From: Sporanaerobium hydrogeniformans
GTDB taxonomy: Bacteria > Bacillota > Clostridia > Lachnospirales > Cellulosilyticaceae
Direction of reading: 5' to 3'
Length of the DNA stretch: 64,000 bases
Assembly: GCF_002735925.1 (NCBI RefSeq)
Contig: NZ_PEDL01000010.1
Location: 55,813-119,812, forward strand
Shown: piece after piece, positions 33,252 through 42,800 of the stretch
Numbering within the stretch: the stretch's first letter is position 1
Layout of the letters: every line of letters starts with the position of its first letter
Notes under the pieces: model-generated
What the model saw: the letters and a program-made list of their open reading frames with translations, nothing else
Told to the model about the DNA's origin: nothing
Databases searched by the model: none
Program-made: the position numbers and the translations under genes

Positions 33252-35264
33252 ATGGAGGAACAACTTAGTAAGGTGACGGGACAGTCAGAGGGCAGACCTA
33301 GAACCCGTTTTTTAAAGAGAGAGGATATAAAGCTTTTTATTAATTTATTAATTTGTATAACAGTTCCTTTTTTTATATTTTGGGGGATAGAAATTTTAAC
33401 AAGGGGGATGGAGGGCTCCATTACCTATATGAAGACCTATCCTAAAACAGCACTTCTTAACTATATGGTGCTACTTATTACAACTTCACCTGCTTTATTG
33501 TTTAAAAGAACGCATATGGTAGCCCTTGTTTTAAATATTCCTTGGGTAGTAGCTAGCTGTGCGAGTTATATTTTGGTTAAGGTGAGAAGTGTCCCTTTTA
33601 TTTGGGCAGACCTTTATTGCTTTGGGGATGGTATGTCTATTGCGGATCAATATATTACGAAGCGAATGGTTATTAAATTAGTTATTTTATTAGTAGTAGG
33701 TCTTATCGTACTTTTTACCTGCTATAAGGTAAGTTTTAAGAAGTACCCTATTACAAGAATGAAACGTATTCTAGCAATGGTGCTTGTGCTTGGAATAGGG
33801 CTTTTAGGTAGAGGGGTTTTGATGAAAAGTGGTGGTATGGAACGTAACCCATGGGATACAATGGAAGCCTACAAGCGAAATGGTTTTGTTTGGTCTTTTT
33901 CGGATTCCTTTTTAGCTACTTTTAGAAAGAAACCTGAGGGCTATTCACAAAAAGCAATGAATGAAATTAAGAAAAATCTTGAGGAGCTTCCTAAAGCAGA
34001 AGATAAGAGAATGCCTAATATGATATTTGTACAGATAGAAGGGGTAATAGACCCACTTACTATTCCTAATGTAAAATTTTCCGGTGATCCCATTCCTAAC
34101 ATCCGTAAGTATCTGACAGAAAATTATAGTGGTAAGCTTCAAGTCCCTACTATAGGGGGCGGTACAGCGCGTACAGAGTTTGAGGTACTTTCAGGGGTTA
34201 ATATGAATTACCTAGCACCGGGAGAAATCCCTTATACAAGTGGTCTTACTTCTCTAGGTCCTGTGGAAACCATTGCTTATGTTTTAAAAGAAAAAGGTTA
34301 TGCTACAACGGGTATACACAACTATGCAGGGAATTTCTATAGCAGAGATACGGTTTATAAAAATTTAGGTTTTGATCGTTACATTACTATGGAAACGATG
34401 TACCCTATTGAAAGGCAAAATGGCTGGCCAAAGGATGAGGTTCTCGTTGAATATATTAAACGCACTTTAGAAAAAACGGAAGAAAAAGACTTTATTTTTG
34501 CTATTACGGCAAGTACTCATGGAGCTCACCAGTACAATTATGATCCTGAAAAGAATGATACCGTTATTAAGGTAACAGGTGACTATAGTGAAGAGGCACT
34601 TAATCAGTTGCAAATCTATGTAGATCGTGTTCATAGGGCAGATGAAGTGTTTGCACAGCTTGTAGAGTATGTAAATAGTCTTGAAGAAGATACCATTGTT
34701 GTTATGTATCCTGACCATTATCCAACACTTGATGTTTTAAAGACTATTCCAGCAGAAGAGCGTTATCAAACCTTCTACTATATTATAGATAATCAAAACA
34801 AAATCGAACCTAGCCAAAATAATGATATAGAAGCCTATGAGCTTTATACGCATGTATTCAATTTAGTAGGTATGCAAGGAGGTATTATGAGTGACTTCCA
34901 AAGCTACTATTCAAAAAGAGAAGACTATCAAGAAAAGCTTCAAAAGGTTCAATATGATATGCTTTTTGGGAAAAAGTATATTACAGATAAAGAAGCTATA
35001 CTGACACCTACTATTATTCAGATAGGATTAGAACAAGTTCAGATTGATAATGTTCAGTATGAAGGAACAGATGCCATCATTACGGGTAAAAATTTTACAA
35101 CAAGTAGTCGTATTTTTATGAATGGAAGAAAGGTCGAAACAGAGTTTGTAAGTGATACGAAGCTTATCGCCCACTATGTAAAAGAGCCACCGGAAGAAGT
35201 GGTTGTAAAGCAAGTTGCAAGGTATGATAAGGCCATTGCTACTTCAGAGGTTTACAAAAAGTAA
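33252..35264 (+). CDS. Lipoteichoic acid synthase-like sulfatase-family protein 2 (tandem paralogue)
   Basis: A 670-residue paralogue of the preceding protein with the same layout: membrane helices (within about residues 25-200), sulfatase domain (FVQIEGVIDP, GGGTARTEFEVLSGVNM, IHNYAGNFYSRD, VMYPDHYPT) and the same TIG-like C-terminal domain (ITGKNFTTSSRIFMNG). It starts 25 bases after the first gene's stop, so they form an operon. In this copy the sulfatase motif reads MYPDHYP instead of VYSDHYP. Two non-identical copies suggest a division of labour or different substrates. Confidence 0.85.
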   Translation: MEEQLSKVTGQSEGRPRTRFLKREDIKLFINLLICITVPFFIFWGIEILTRGMEGSITYMKTYPKTALLNYMVLLITTSPALLFKRTHMVALVLNIPWVVASCASYILVKVRSVPFIWADLYCFGDGMSIADQYITKRMVIKLVILLVVGLIVLFTCYKVSFKKYPITRMKRILAMVLVLGIGLLGRGVLMKSGGMERNPWDTMEAYKRNGFVWSFSDSFLATFRKKPEGYSQKAMNEIKKNLEELPKAEDKRMPNMIFVQIEGVIDPLTIPNVKFSGDPIPNIRKYLTENYSGKLQVPTIGGGTARTEFEVLSGVNMNYLAPGEIPYTSGLTSLGPVETIAYVLKEKGYATTGIHNYAGNFYSRDTVYKNLGFDRYITMETMYPIERQNGWPKDEVLVEYIKRTLEKTEEKDFIFAITASTHGAHQYNYDPEKNDTVIKVTGDYSEEALNQLQIYVDRVHRADEVFAQLVEYVNSLEEDTIVVMYPDHYPTLDVLKTIPAEERYQTFYYIIDNQNKIEPSQNNDIEAYELYTHVFNLVGMQGGIMSDFQSYYSKREDYQEKLQKVQYDMLFGKKYITDKEAILTPTIIQIGLEQVQIDNVQYEGTDAIITGKNFTTSSRIFMNGRKVETEFVSDTKLIAHYVKEPPEEVVVKQVARYDKAIATSEVYKK

Positions 35265-35284
35265 AATTTTATAAAGATTGCTCC

Positions 35285-35313
35285 TTGTGATTTCTGAGAA
35301 TATGTAGTATGAT
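35285..35313 (+). promoter_or_regulatory. Promoter of the helicase gene
   Basis: TTGTGA (35285-35290), a 17-base spacer and TATGAT (35308-35313), giving a 5' leader of about 60 bases. Confidence 0.65.
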
Positions 35314-35378
35314 GTAATGTGTTGATGTAAACGGAGAAGAACGTTTCACTTATAAATTTCAAATAGATTGTAGAGGTA

Positions 35379-37064
35379 ATGATTATAGAAAGTTTATTAT
35401 TTAACCAACTTGATGTATCAGAAGAAACAAAAAAAGCAGTTCAGGATATGGGGTTTGAAGAAGCTACCCCTATTCAAGCAAAAGCTATTCCTGTTATTTT
35501 AAAAGGGAATGATGTTATTGCACAGGCACCTACTGGAACGGGAAAAACATGTGCCTTTGGTATACCAGCCATTGAAGGAATTGATAGTAATGATGACCGT
35601 GTACAAGTCCTAATCCTTTGTCCAACACGTGAGCTTGTTATACAAACCACAGAGGAGTTAAAGGCACTTAGTAAGTATAAAGAGGGCGTACGTTCACTTC
35701 CTATATATGGTGGGCAACAAATTGATAGACAAATCACCGGACTTAAGAAAAAACCACAAATTATCATTGGAACACCTGGCCGTGTGATGGACCATTTGCG
35801 TCGTAAAACCCTTCGATTAGAAAATCTTAAAATGCTTATTTTAGATGAAGCAGATGAAATGCTTAACATGGGTTTTAGAGAAGATATTGATATTATTTTA
35901 GAAAGTGTACCAGGAAATAGACAATTTGTACTTTTTTCCGCGACTCTTCCAAAAGCCATTTTAGATATTGCTGATAAATATCAAACCAATACTGTGAAAA
36001 TTAATGTAGTGCATAAGGAACTGACTGTTCCTACAGTGGAGCAATTTTATCTAGAAGTGAGAGAAAGTAATAAGGTAGAAGTATTATCACGTCTTATTGA
36101 TGCGAATAACTTTAAACTTTCCGTTGTATTTTGTAATACTAAAAAGCGTGTAGATGATTTATGTAAAGATCTTCAAGCAAGAGGGTATAGTGCAGAGGCG
36201 CTTCACGGAGATATGAAGCAGCTTCAAAGAGATAGTGTAATGAACCGTTTTAGAAATGGCTTCGTAGATATCCTTATTGCCACAGACGTAGCAGCACGTG
36301 GAATTGATGTAGATGATGTAGATGCTGTATTTAATTACGATCTTCCAAGTGACGAAGAATATTATGTTCACCGTATTGGTAGAACAGGTCGTGCCAAACG
36401 TGAGGGTGCATCCTTTAGCTTTGCAGCAGGACGTGAGATGAATAAGCTAAGAGATATTCAACGTTATACAAAGTCTAAGATTAAACTTATGAAACCACCT
36501 ACTATTGAAGATATCGAAGAAAACATTCTATCCGGTATTTTAGGAGAAGTGAAGGAAGTTCTTCAAGATGGTAAATTAAATAAGTATATGAAATACATTG
36601 AGCAGATGCTAGAAGAGTTAGATGATGTAGAGACGGACACCTATCCAACTTCTGTAGAAGTAGCAGCAGCTTTCCTTAAACTATCTATGAAAAATGCCGT
36701 AATGGGCTCTTCTAAAGATGTAAATATTGATGAGCTATCTAGGAATCGTACGAGCAACTTAGACTCTTATGAAGATAGTAATATGGTAAGACTTTTCATT
36801 AATGTAGGAAAGAAAGACCACTTAACAGCAAGTGAACTTATAAAGTTTATAGCTGCTCATACAACTATTAAAGGTAAACAAATTGGTCGTATTGACTTGT
36901 TAGATAAATTCTCTTTCTTTGAGATTCCAAAGGTAACTCTTGGGGAAGCCATGGCTAATCTTGTAGATCAAGAATTAAAAGGCAGAAGAGTAAACCTTGA
37001 GGTAGCAAATAAAAAACAAGGTAATTCAGGTAAAGACCGTGGTGGTAAGAGAGATAGACGTTAG
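35379..37064 (+). CDS. DEAD-box RNA helicase with DbpA-type RNA-binding domain
   Basis: A 561-residue ATP-dependent RNA helicase: Q motif MGFEEATPIQAKAIP, Walker A APTGTGKT, DEAD box ILDEADEMLNMGF, SAT motif FSATLP and HRIGRTGR. The C-terminal region (about 470-545; MVRLFINVGKKDHLTASELI to FEIPKVTLGEAM) is a DbpA/CsdA-type RNA-recognition fold used in ribosome assembly. It resembles CshA/CsdA-like helicases of Clostridia with roles in rRNA maturation and cold. AGAGGTA ribosome site precedes the ATG. Confidence 0.9.
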   Translation: MIIESLLFNQLDVSEETKKAVQDMGFEEATPIQAKAIPVILKGNDVIAQAPTGTGKTCAFGIPAIEGIDSNDDRVQVLILCPTRELVIQTTEELKALSKYKEGVRSLPIYGGQQIDRQITGLKKKPQIIIGTPGRVMDHLRRKTLRLENLKMLILDEADEMLNMGFREDIDIILESVPGNRQFVLFSATLPKAILDIADKYQTNTVKINVVHKELTVPTVEQFYLEVRESNKVEVLSRLIDANNFKLSVVFCNTKKRVDDLCKDLQARGYSAEALHGDMKQLQRDSVMNRFRNGFVDILIATDVAARGIDVDDVDAVFNYDLPSDEEYYVHRIGRTGRAKREGASFSFAAGREMNKLRDIQRYTKSKIKLMKPPTIEDIEENILSGILGEVKEVLQDGKLNKYMKYIEQMLEELDDVETDTYPTSVEVAAAFLKLSMKNAVMGSSKDVNIDELSRNRTSNLDSYEDSNMVRLFINVGKKDHLTASELIKFIAAHTTIKGKQIGRIDLLDKFSFFEIPKVTLGEAMANLVDQELKGRRVNLEVANKKQGNSGKDRGGKRDRR

Positions 37065-37154
37065 ATAATAGATATAGCGATAAAAGGGTGTTATGAGTAA
37101 AAGTGACTGTGTCGTAGGGGAAAACTAAGAAACGCAAACTGAATACAATAAGAA

Positions 37155-37192
37155 ATGGGCATTTGTTCACAAGCGGACAAATGTCCATTTTT
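37155..37192 (+). terminator. Terminator downstream of the helicase
   Basis: ATGGGCATTTGT pairs with ACAAATGTCCAT (one G-T pair), followed by TTTTT. Confidence 0.75.
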
Positions 37193-37221
37193 AATATGCA
37201 ACTCTCAGCGGGAAATACAAC

Positions 37222-37439
37222 TTGAGAACATTCTGATATTGGTATATAATGTATTTTGTAAAATTATAGTAGCGTGAAGCCTCCTATAAATGGGGCATAT
37301 TGGAGCGGAGAGTGAATCAATATTGCCAAGAGGGACGAATACCGGGTTTGCTTCGCTTTGGGCGTTCATGGTGTATCCTTGCCAACACACAAAAGCCCAC
37401 CGGCCCTAAAAAAATAAATAGACAAGAAGGTGAATCTCT
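37222..37439 (+). promoter_or_regulatory. Promoter and leader of the first LytTR/GHKL system
   Basis: TTGAGA (37222-37227), a 17-base spacer and TATAAT (37245-37250) form a near-consensus promoter. The leader of about 180 bases has noticeably higher GC than its surroundings and contains a G/C-rich stretch (37335-37375) with partial inverted repeats. I do not recognise a riboswitch class in it. The AAGAAGGTG ribosome site lies right before 37440. Confidence 0.6.
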
Positions 37440-38177
37440 ATGCTCCAAATAGCAATTTGCGATGATGACCAAAAAGAATTGTCCATTTTAACTACTTTGA
37501 TTCGTGAGTATCTGACTATAAATAAAATATCCGCAGAGCTTTTTGAGTTCTCACACCCCGATGCGCTACTCTCTTCCTGCGAAAGCTGTCGGTTTCATTT
37601 GTATATACTAGATATTGTAATGCCTATGGTGGATGGGATTTCTCTTGGTAAAGCGCTTCGCCGCCTTGATAGAGAAGCTCAAATCATCTACGCTACTACA
37701 GAACCTCAGTTTGCACTGCAAGCATTTGCAGCAAACCCTATCAACTTTTTAGTAAAACCTGTAAGTCAGCAGGCGCTTTTTTCCACTTTAACCCTAGCCC
37801 TGTCAAAGGTAGAGGCAGAAGACGAAACGCTTGCGGTGAAAACTAAGGAAGGTATTTTTGTGGTCTCGGTACGCATTATACTCTGCTGCGAGTACATAGG
37901 AAGAGGCGTTACCTATCAGCTTGCAAGTGGAGAAAAGCTACATAGTCTTTCTTCCACCCAGAGCTTTGCCGAGCAGATAGCGCCTCTTTTAATTAGATCG
38001 GATTTTTTACAGCCACATATTTCATTTGCAGTGAATTTGCGCCATGTAGAACAGCTTACCCGCGAGGAGATACGCTTATGTGGCGGCATTTCTGTGCCCG
38101 TTTCCAAAAAGCAATATACCACTGTCCGTGACAGATACCTTGACTTTCGGCTTGCAAGGGAGGGACAAAAGCGATGA
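37440..38177 (+). CDS. LytTR-family response regulator (AgrA/VirR type) 1
   Basis: A 245-residue regulator: receiver domain (Asp in LYILDIVMPMVDG, Lys in FLVKPV) and LytTR DNA-binding domain (about 130-240, KTKEGIFVVSVRIILCCEYI ... SDFLQPHISFAVNLRHVEQL). Such regulators bind direct repeats and control quorum-sensing or surface-protein genes. The stop overlaps the kinase start (ATGA). Codon usage is richer in GCC, CGC and CTT than in the flanking genes, supporting an acquired origin for this island. Confidence 0.9.
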   Translation: MLQIAICDDDQKELSILTTLIREYLTINKISAELFEFSHPDALLSSCESCRFHLYILDIVMPMVDGISLGKALRRLDREAQIIYATTEPQFALQAFAANPINFLVKPVSQQALFSTLTLALSKVEAEDETLAVKTKEGIFVVSVRIILCCEYIGRGVTYQLASGEKLHSLSSTQSFAEQIAPLLIRSDFLQPHISFAVNLRHVEQLTREEIRLCGGISVPVSKKQYTTVRDRYLDFRLAREGQKR

Positions 38178-39463
38178 CAAATATTTTCCCCGATTTACTG
38201 CGAGCCATTGTCACTGATGTTATGTTGATTTTGCTCCTTTGCACCATGGCAACACCAAAATACAAAAGCAAATGGGTGTATGTGCTTGTAACAGTAGTGC
38301 TTCTGATAATTAACATTGGGGCAAATTACTACTTCTATCTTGCACAAAATTACACCGCTGTATTTTATATTGACTTAATGATGCTACTAGTCATCGGGAT
38401 TGTACTAAAACCCTTGTTTAAGGATAAAATGATGCAGTGGTGCTTTAGCTATCTGACCATGCTTAACATTTATGCCGCCGTGGTATTTTTAAGCTATATT
38501 CTTTGTGACTTCTTCCCTAACCCCTATTATGCCATTACCTTTTTGCGGTTTATTTTCTTTAGCGTTATTGCTTTTGTATTTCATAAATGGGTATCTAAAC
38601 TTTACCGCAAGGTGCTTGATTATTGGCACATCTACTTTTTGCCTGTGGTTTCTCTTCTCCTCTGCTTTCTGGGCTACTTTTTTGGCGGTGATATTGAAGA
38701 AAGACTATACGATAACTTTTTGCCGCTTATCCTGCTTGTTTTGCTTGGGCTGTCCATTTATATTGGCATTATTCATTCTCTCAAAACCCTCACAAGGGAG
38801 TATGCTACTCGGGAAGAAAACCAAAGAATGCAAAATAGCCACCAGCTCCTGCGCCAAGCCGCACACTCTATGGAGCAACGTATTGCACTGATGGCTGAGT
38901 CCCAGCAGAAAATGAGTATACTCAATCACGATCGTCGCCACTTTAACAACACCTTACTTGAACTACTGTCAAAGGGTGATGTGGAGGAAATCGGCATTTT
39001 GCTACGCCGACAACAAAATCTGTCCGCAGTTAGCCCTCAAAAAATGTACTGTGAAAATCCTGCCACCAACGCTGCAATCAGTCACTATGTAGTTCTTGCC
39101 GAGAGCAAGGGAATTTCCTGCAATATCCACACCCAGATACCAAAGGAGCCCTTTGTAGATTCGCTGGAGCTTTCCATGGTGCTTTCAAATCTGATGGAAA
39201 ATGCGATAAATGCTTGCACTATGCTACCACAGGGAGAAAAACGCTATCTCAACCTGACGGTGATTTGCGAGAAACAGCTCATCATAGAAATAGAAAACCC
39301 ATACCAAGGTGAAATTCTCTTAGAGGAAAATAGTATTCCCACCTCTACAAAAACAGGGCATGGTATTGGCACAAAAGCAATCCGTATCTTTGCTGAGCAT
39401 TACTGTGGCGATGTGATTTATCAAACCAATAACGGCGTTTTTAACGTGCGCATTTTCTGCTAA
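38174..39463 (+). CDS. GHKL-type sensor histidine kinase (AgrC-like) 1
   Basis: A 429-residue kinase: about six transmembrane helices (residues 1-205), a dimerisation/phospho-His helix (LNHDRRHFNNTLLELL, about 255) and a GHKL ATPase (about 325-428; NLMENAINAC, TKTGHGIGTKAIR). It is of the AgrC-type family that senses peptides through the membrane domain. It is translationally coupled to its LytTR regulator. No AgrB/AgrD-type peptide genes are adjacent. Confidence 0.88.
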   Translation: MTNIFPDLLRAIVTDVMLILLLCTMATPKYKSKWVYVLVTVVLLIINIGANYYFYLAQNYTAVFYIDLMMLLVIGIVLKPLFKDKMMQWCFSYLTMLNIYAAVVFLSYILCDFFPNPYYAITFLRFIFFSVIAFVFHKWVSKLYRKVLDYWHIYFLPVVSLLLCFLGYFFGGDIEERLYDNFLPLILLVLLGLSIYIGIIHSLKTLTREYATREENQRMQNSHQLLRQAAHSMEQRIALMAESQQKMSILNHDRRHFNNTLLELLSKGDVEEIGILLRRQQNLSAVSPQKMYCENPATNAAISHYVVLAESKGISCNIHTQIPKEPFVDSLELSMVLSNLMENAINACTMLPQGEKRYLNLTVICEKQLIIEIENPYQGEILLEENSIPTSTKTGHGIGTKAIRIFAEHYCGDVIYQTNNGVFNVRIFC

Positions 39464-39529
39464 GAATCACAAATAAGACCATTTGTCAAGTCTGCTTTTT
39501 CGATAAAAGTGAGAACAATTTGTAATAAA

Positions 39530-39565
39530 ACGACCCTATTTTGTAATATGGGTCTTTTTTTTTAT
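39530..39565 (+). terminator. Terminator after the first LytTR/GHKL pair
   Basis: GACCC (39532-39536) pairs with GGGTC (39550-39554), followed by a long T run. It separates the regulators from the surface-protein transcript. Confidence 0.65.
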
Positions 39566-39618
39566 TTTTTATACTATTGTTAATGGGTATATAAAACTAG
39601 GAATAAGGAGGTGATTTG

Positions 39619-39840
39619 ATGATGCAAGAGCAGGAAAACAAGCGAATCAGCACCATGGAATTAGCTGCCCCCAATGCTGAAGGCAATGTCTGGCCAAGAC
39701 AACGCTGTCCTGCCTTTACCCCACGTGGCGGTGCGTCGGAAAACACCTGTTGGTACTGTGTTTACGCTGACTTTCATCTGGACAAGCCTCGCTGTCTTGA
39801 AGTGGGTGTATGTTATTGGCCAAAAAAAATATTGGATTGA
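39619..39840 (+). CDS. Small cysteine-rich protein, unknown function
   Basis: A 73-residue protein starting after a perfect AAGGAGGTGAT ribosome site (39605-39615). Five cysteines lie in its second half: QRCPAF, NTCWYCVYADF, PRCLEVGVCYWP. CxxC and spaced Cys could bind zinc or an iron-sulfur cluster. It has no signal peptide. It ends 13 bases before the giant surface protein, so they are co-transcribed, downstream of the LytTR/GHKL pair. I do not recognise the family. An in-frame ATG one codon later is an equally possible start. Confidence 0.6.
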   Translation: MMQEQENKRISTMELAAPNAEGNVWPRQRCPAFTPRGGASENTCWYCVYADFHLDKPRCLEVGVCYWPKKILD

Positions 39841-39853
39841 AAGGATAAAAACA

Positions 39854-42800
39854 ATGAAAAAAAGACTTTTAAGCCTACTGCTTGTGTTCTGCATGGTGTT
39901 TACCATGATCCCAATGGGTGCCTTTGCCACAGCGGGTAATACCCTTATTGGAACAAGCAGTATACAAGATGCAACACTGTGTGAACATCACACCGTACAT
40001 AATGAAGCTTGTGGATATGTCCCTGCCACAGTGGAAGTACCGTGCAATCACGTACATGATGAACATTGCGGATTTATTCTAGCAGTTGAAACCATTCCCG
40101 CTACAGAGGAGATTCCTTGTGATAAGGGCTGCGTAGACACAGATGGTGATGGTGTGATTGACCATGTAGCAGACTGTGCCTATACTCCTGCTATACCAGA
40201 AATCCCTGCTGTTACGGGTGCACCATGCAATCATCAGCATAATGAGACTTGTGGCTATGCCCCTGCCAGTGAGGGTGTAGCGTGTGGTTATGTGTGTGAG
40301 GAATGTGCACAAAAAATGGAAGATGGAGAAAAACTCACTCTCTTAAATTCCTCTGAAAGCACCACTAGCTACAATGTTTGGGTAGCTGGAATACAGGTAA
40401 CAAGTGACAATAAGGACAATATTACAGGCGAAGGAATTACAGGCACAGTGACCTATGACCCTGACTCCAAAACGCTAACCTTAAGTGACGCAACTATAAC
40501 GAGCTCCTCTTTAAATGGTGTTATTTATAGTATGGGAAATTACGACCCATTCGAGAATACTGAAGAGTATGACACACTGAATATTGTTCTTAGTGGTACA
40601 AACAGCATAGAGCATACCGGTGGTAGTAATTTCAGTGTGGGCATTTACGCAAATTATATTGCACTAAACATCAGTGGTGAGGGCTTACTTAATGTGACTA
40701 CCACAGCAATGTGGGGAGGAAACAATCAGCAAGGTACAAGTATTTTAGCCGGTAATATAACCATCACTAGTGGTACTATTATCTGTAATACCGCTGATGT
40801 AGGTAGCTGGGCAAGCTCAAGTTACGGCATGGAAGCTGACTCCATAACAATAAGCGGCGGTACAGTGATAGCCAATACTGGTGTGGGGTCAAATAATATG
40901 GGCGAAAGCTTCGGCATGAAAGCAGGCTTAATAACAATCAGCGGTGGTACAGTAGTAGCAAGTAGCAGTACTGCACAAAGGGCAGGGGCATTTAGTTCTG
41001 TACCTGTTTTAACAGACTATACCGCTCCAAAAGTTATTCGTGTTGGGGATAATAAAGACAATGTAGCCATTTGGGATAACACCACAGGGCTAAACACCTA
41101 CAAATATGTAAAAATCGCCCCTCCAGACTACGGTGACTTTATTATAACCACAGATGCAGGCAATACGCTCCCAACTTTCGACAACGGTATCTTGACCTTT
41201 GGCGCTAGTGGAGAGTACACCGTTGCCATGAAAAGCGGTTTAGAAACAACTTCTAATCGTATTGAGGTGACTGCAGAGGATGTTACACTAAACCTTGATG
41301 GCATTACTATCAGTGCACCACAAGGGGCTGAAAATAGTGACGGTCCTACTGCCCTCACCGTTACTAATGGAACCCTTCTTAATGTCATAGCAGACTCTTC
41401 CCTTACTGGCGGATATGCCGGTTTTGGAGGCAGCAAAGGTGGTGGGGGCATTAAGGGTAACATTATCCTAACTGGCACGGCAACCCTCACTACCACAGGA
41501 GGAAGTGGCGGGAACGACCAAGCAGCAGGCCATGGTATCACTGGTAATGTAGATGTTTCTGGTGGGATTACATTGATTGCCAAAAGTGGCAGTGGCATGG
41601 CAGGTATGGGCATTAATGACGGTACTTTTTTAGGTGGAATCATCACTGTGGCGGATGGATTTGCTGTTTTGTGTGGACCAAGTGAAGACTATTTGGGACC
41701 TTTAACGGAAAGCAGCACTACTTTCCAATATGTCAAGATTATACCACCATCATCTATCCGCTCCTTTGACATTGCAAAGGGCAATATTACGGTGGAAAAA
41801 AGCTCTATAGCAGGAAAAATAAAGGTTGACTATACAGATGAAATGGGCATAGTCAAAACCGCAGACAATATTGACTCTGCCGATATGCTCACAATTACCC
41901 AAACAAATACAGAGACTACAACGGCAAACGAAATCGTAGTAAATGCAGGGACAAGTGCAGCTCCTGTCAACATTACCCTTGCTGGGGTAAATATTTCAAC
42001 AAATAATACACCCTTTAAACTACAAAACACTGCAGTGGTCAATCTTATCTTAGAAGAGAATACTACCAATACTCTAGTTGGGGGCAGCAATAATTCTGGC
42101 TTAGGGGTGCCCCAGAACGCTTCTGTCATCATTGATGGAAAAGGTACCCTTTACGCAAGTTCTAACTCTTATGGCTCTGGTATAGGCAGTGATCATTGTG
42201 GTGCTATAACCATCAAGGGTGGTACGGTTACCGCTAGTACTTCAACCAATGGTGGCGGCGCAGGCATCGGCGGAGCCGTAGGTAGTAATGGCGGTACCGT
42301 GGTTATCACCGGTGGAAATATCAGGGCAGTAGGAAGTGAAAATGCTGAAAATATTGGTAAAGGTGCAGGTGGATTAAACTCAGGCACGCTAAAAAATGCA
42401 GCAGGTGATATAATCTACCTTGCAAGCTTTACAGAGCCCACGGATAACAAGGATAAAGTCTTTACGATAACAAAAGCGGCTGGTGCAGAATACACCTATG
42501 ATTTAAATCAATCAAAGGCTATTGATGGAAAATGGTATGTCTATTTGCCTGTAGGTGTGGCAGAGGCAACCTATGATGGTGTAACCTATACATGCACAGT
42601 AAAAAACGATTACTCAGCAGTATTTACTAAAAAGATCCCCACAGTTACCGAGTATTTGGAACAAAATCCGGCAACGCCAGACACCGATTATATACTAAAT
42701 ACCACCAACAAAACCCTTGCTATTAAAACCTCCAAAGGTGCGGCGTGGTGGAGTGCAAAGGGCAACAGCTATCTTGACTATGCTATTACGTTAGAAAACG

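Noticed and set aside
39674..39853. 60-codon upstream extension of the giant protein
   Set aside because: Overlaps the small Cys-rich gene in another frame and lacks a ribosome site; the signal peptide begins at 39854.
41128..41646. Long minus-strand frames under the giant surface protein (also 41830-42132, 43831-44205, 44500-44776, 45616-45957)
   Set aside because: Low-complexity antisense of Thr/Gly/Ser-rich codons, giving Pro/Val/Ala-rich translation, no ribosome sites.
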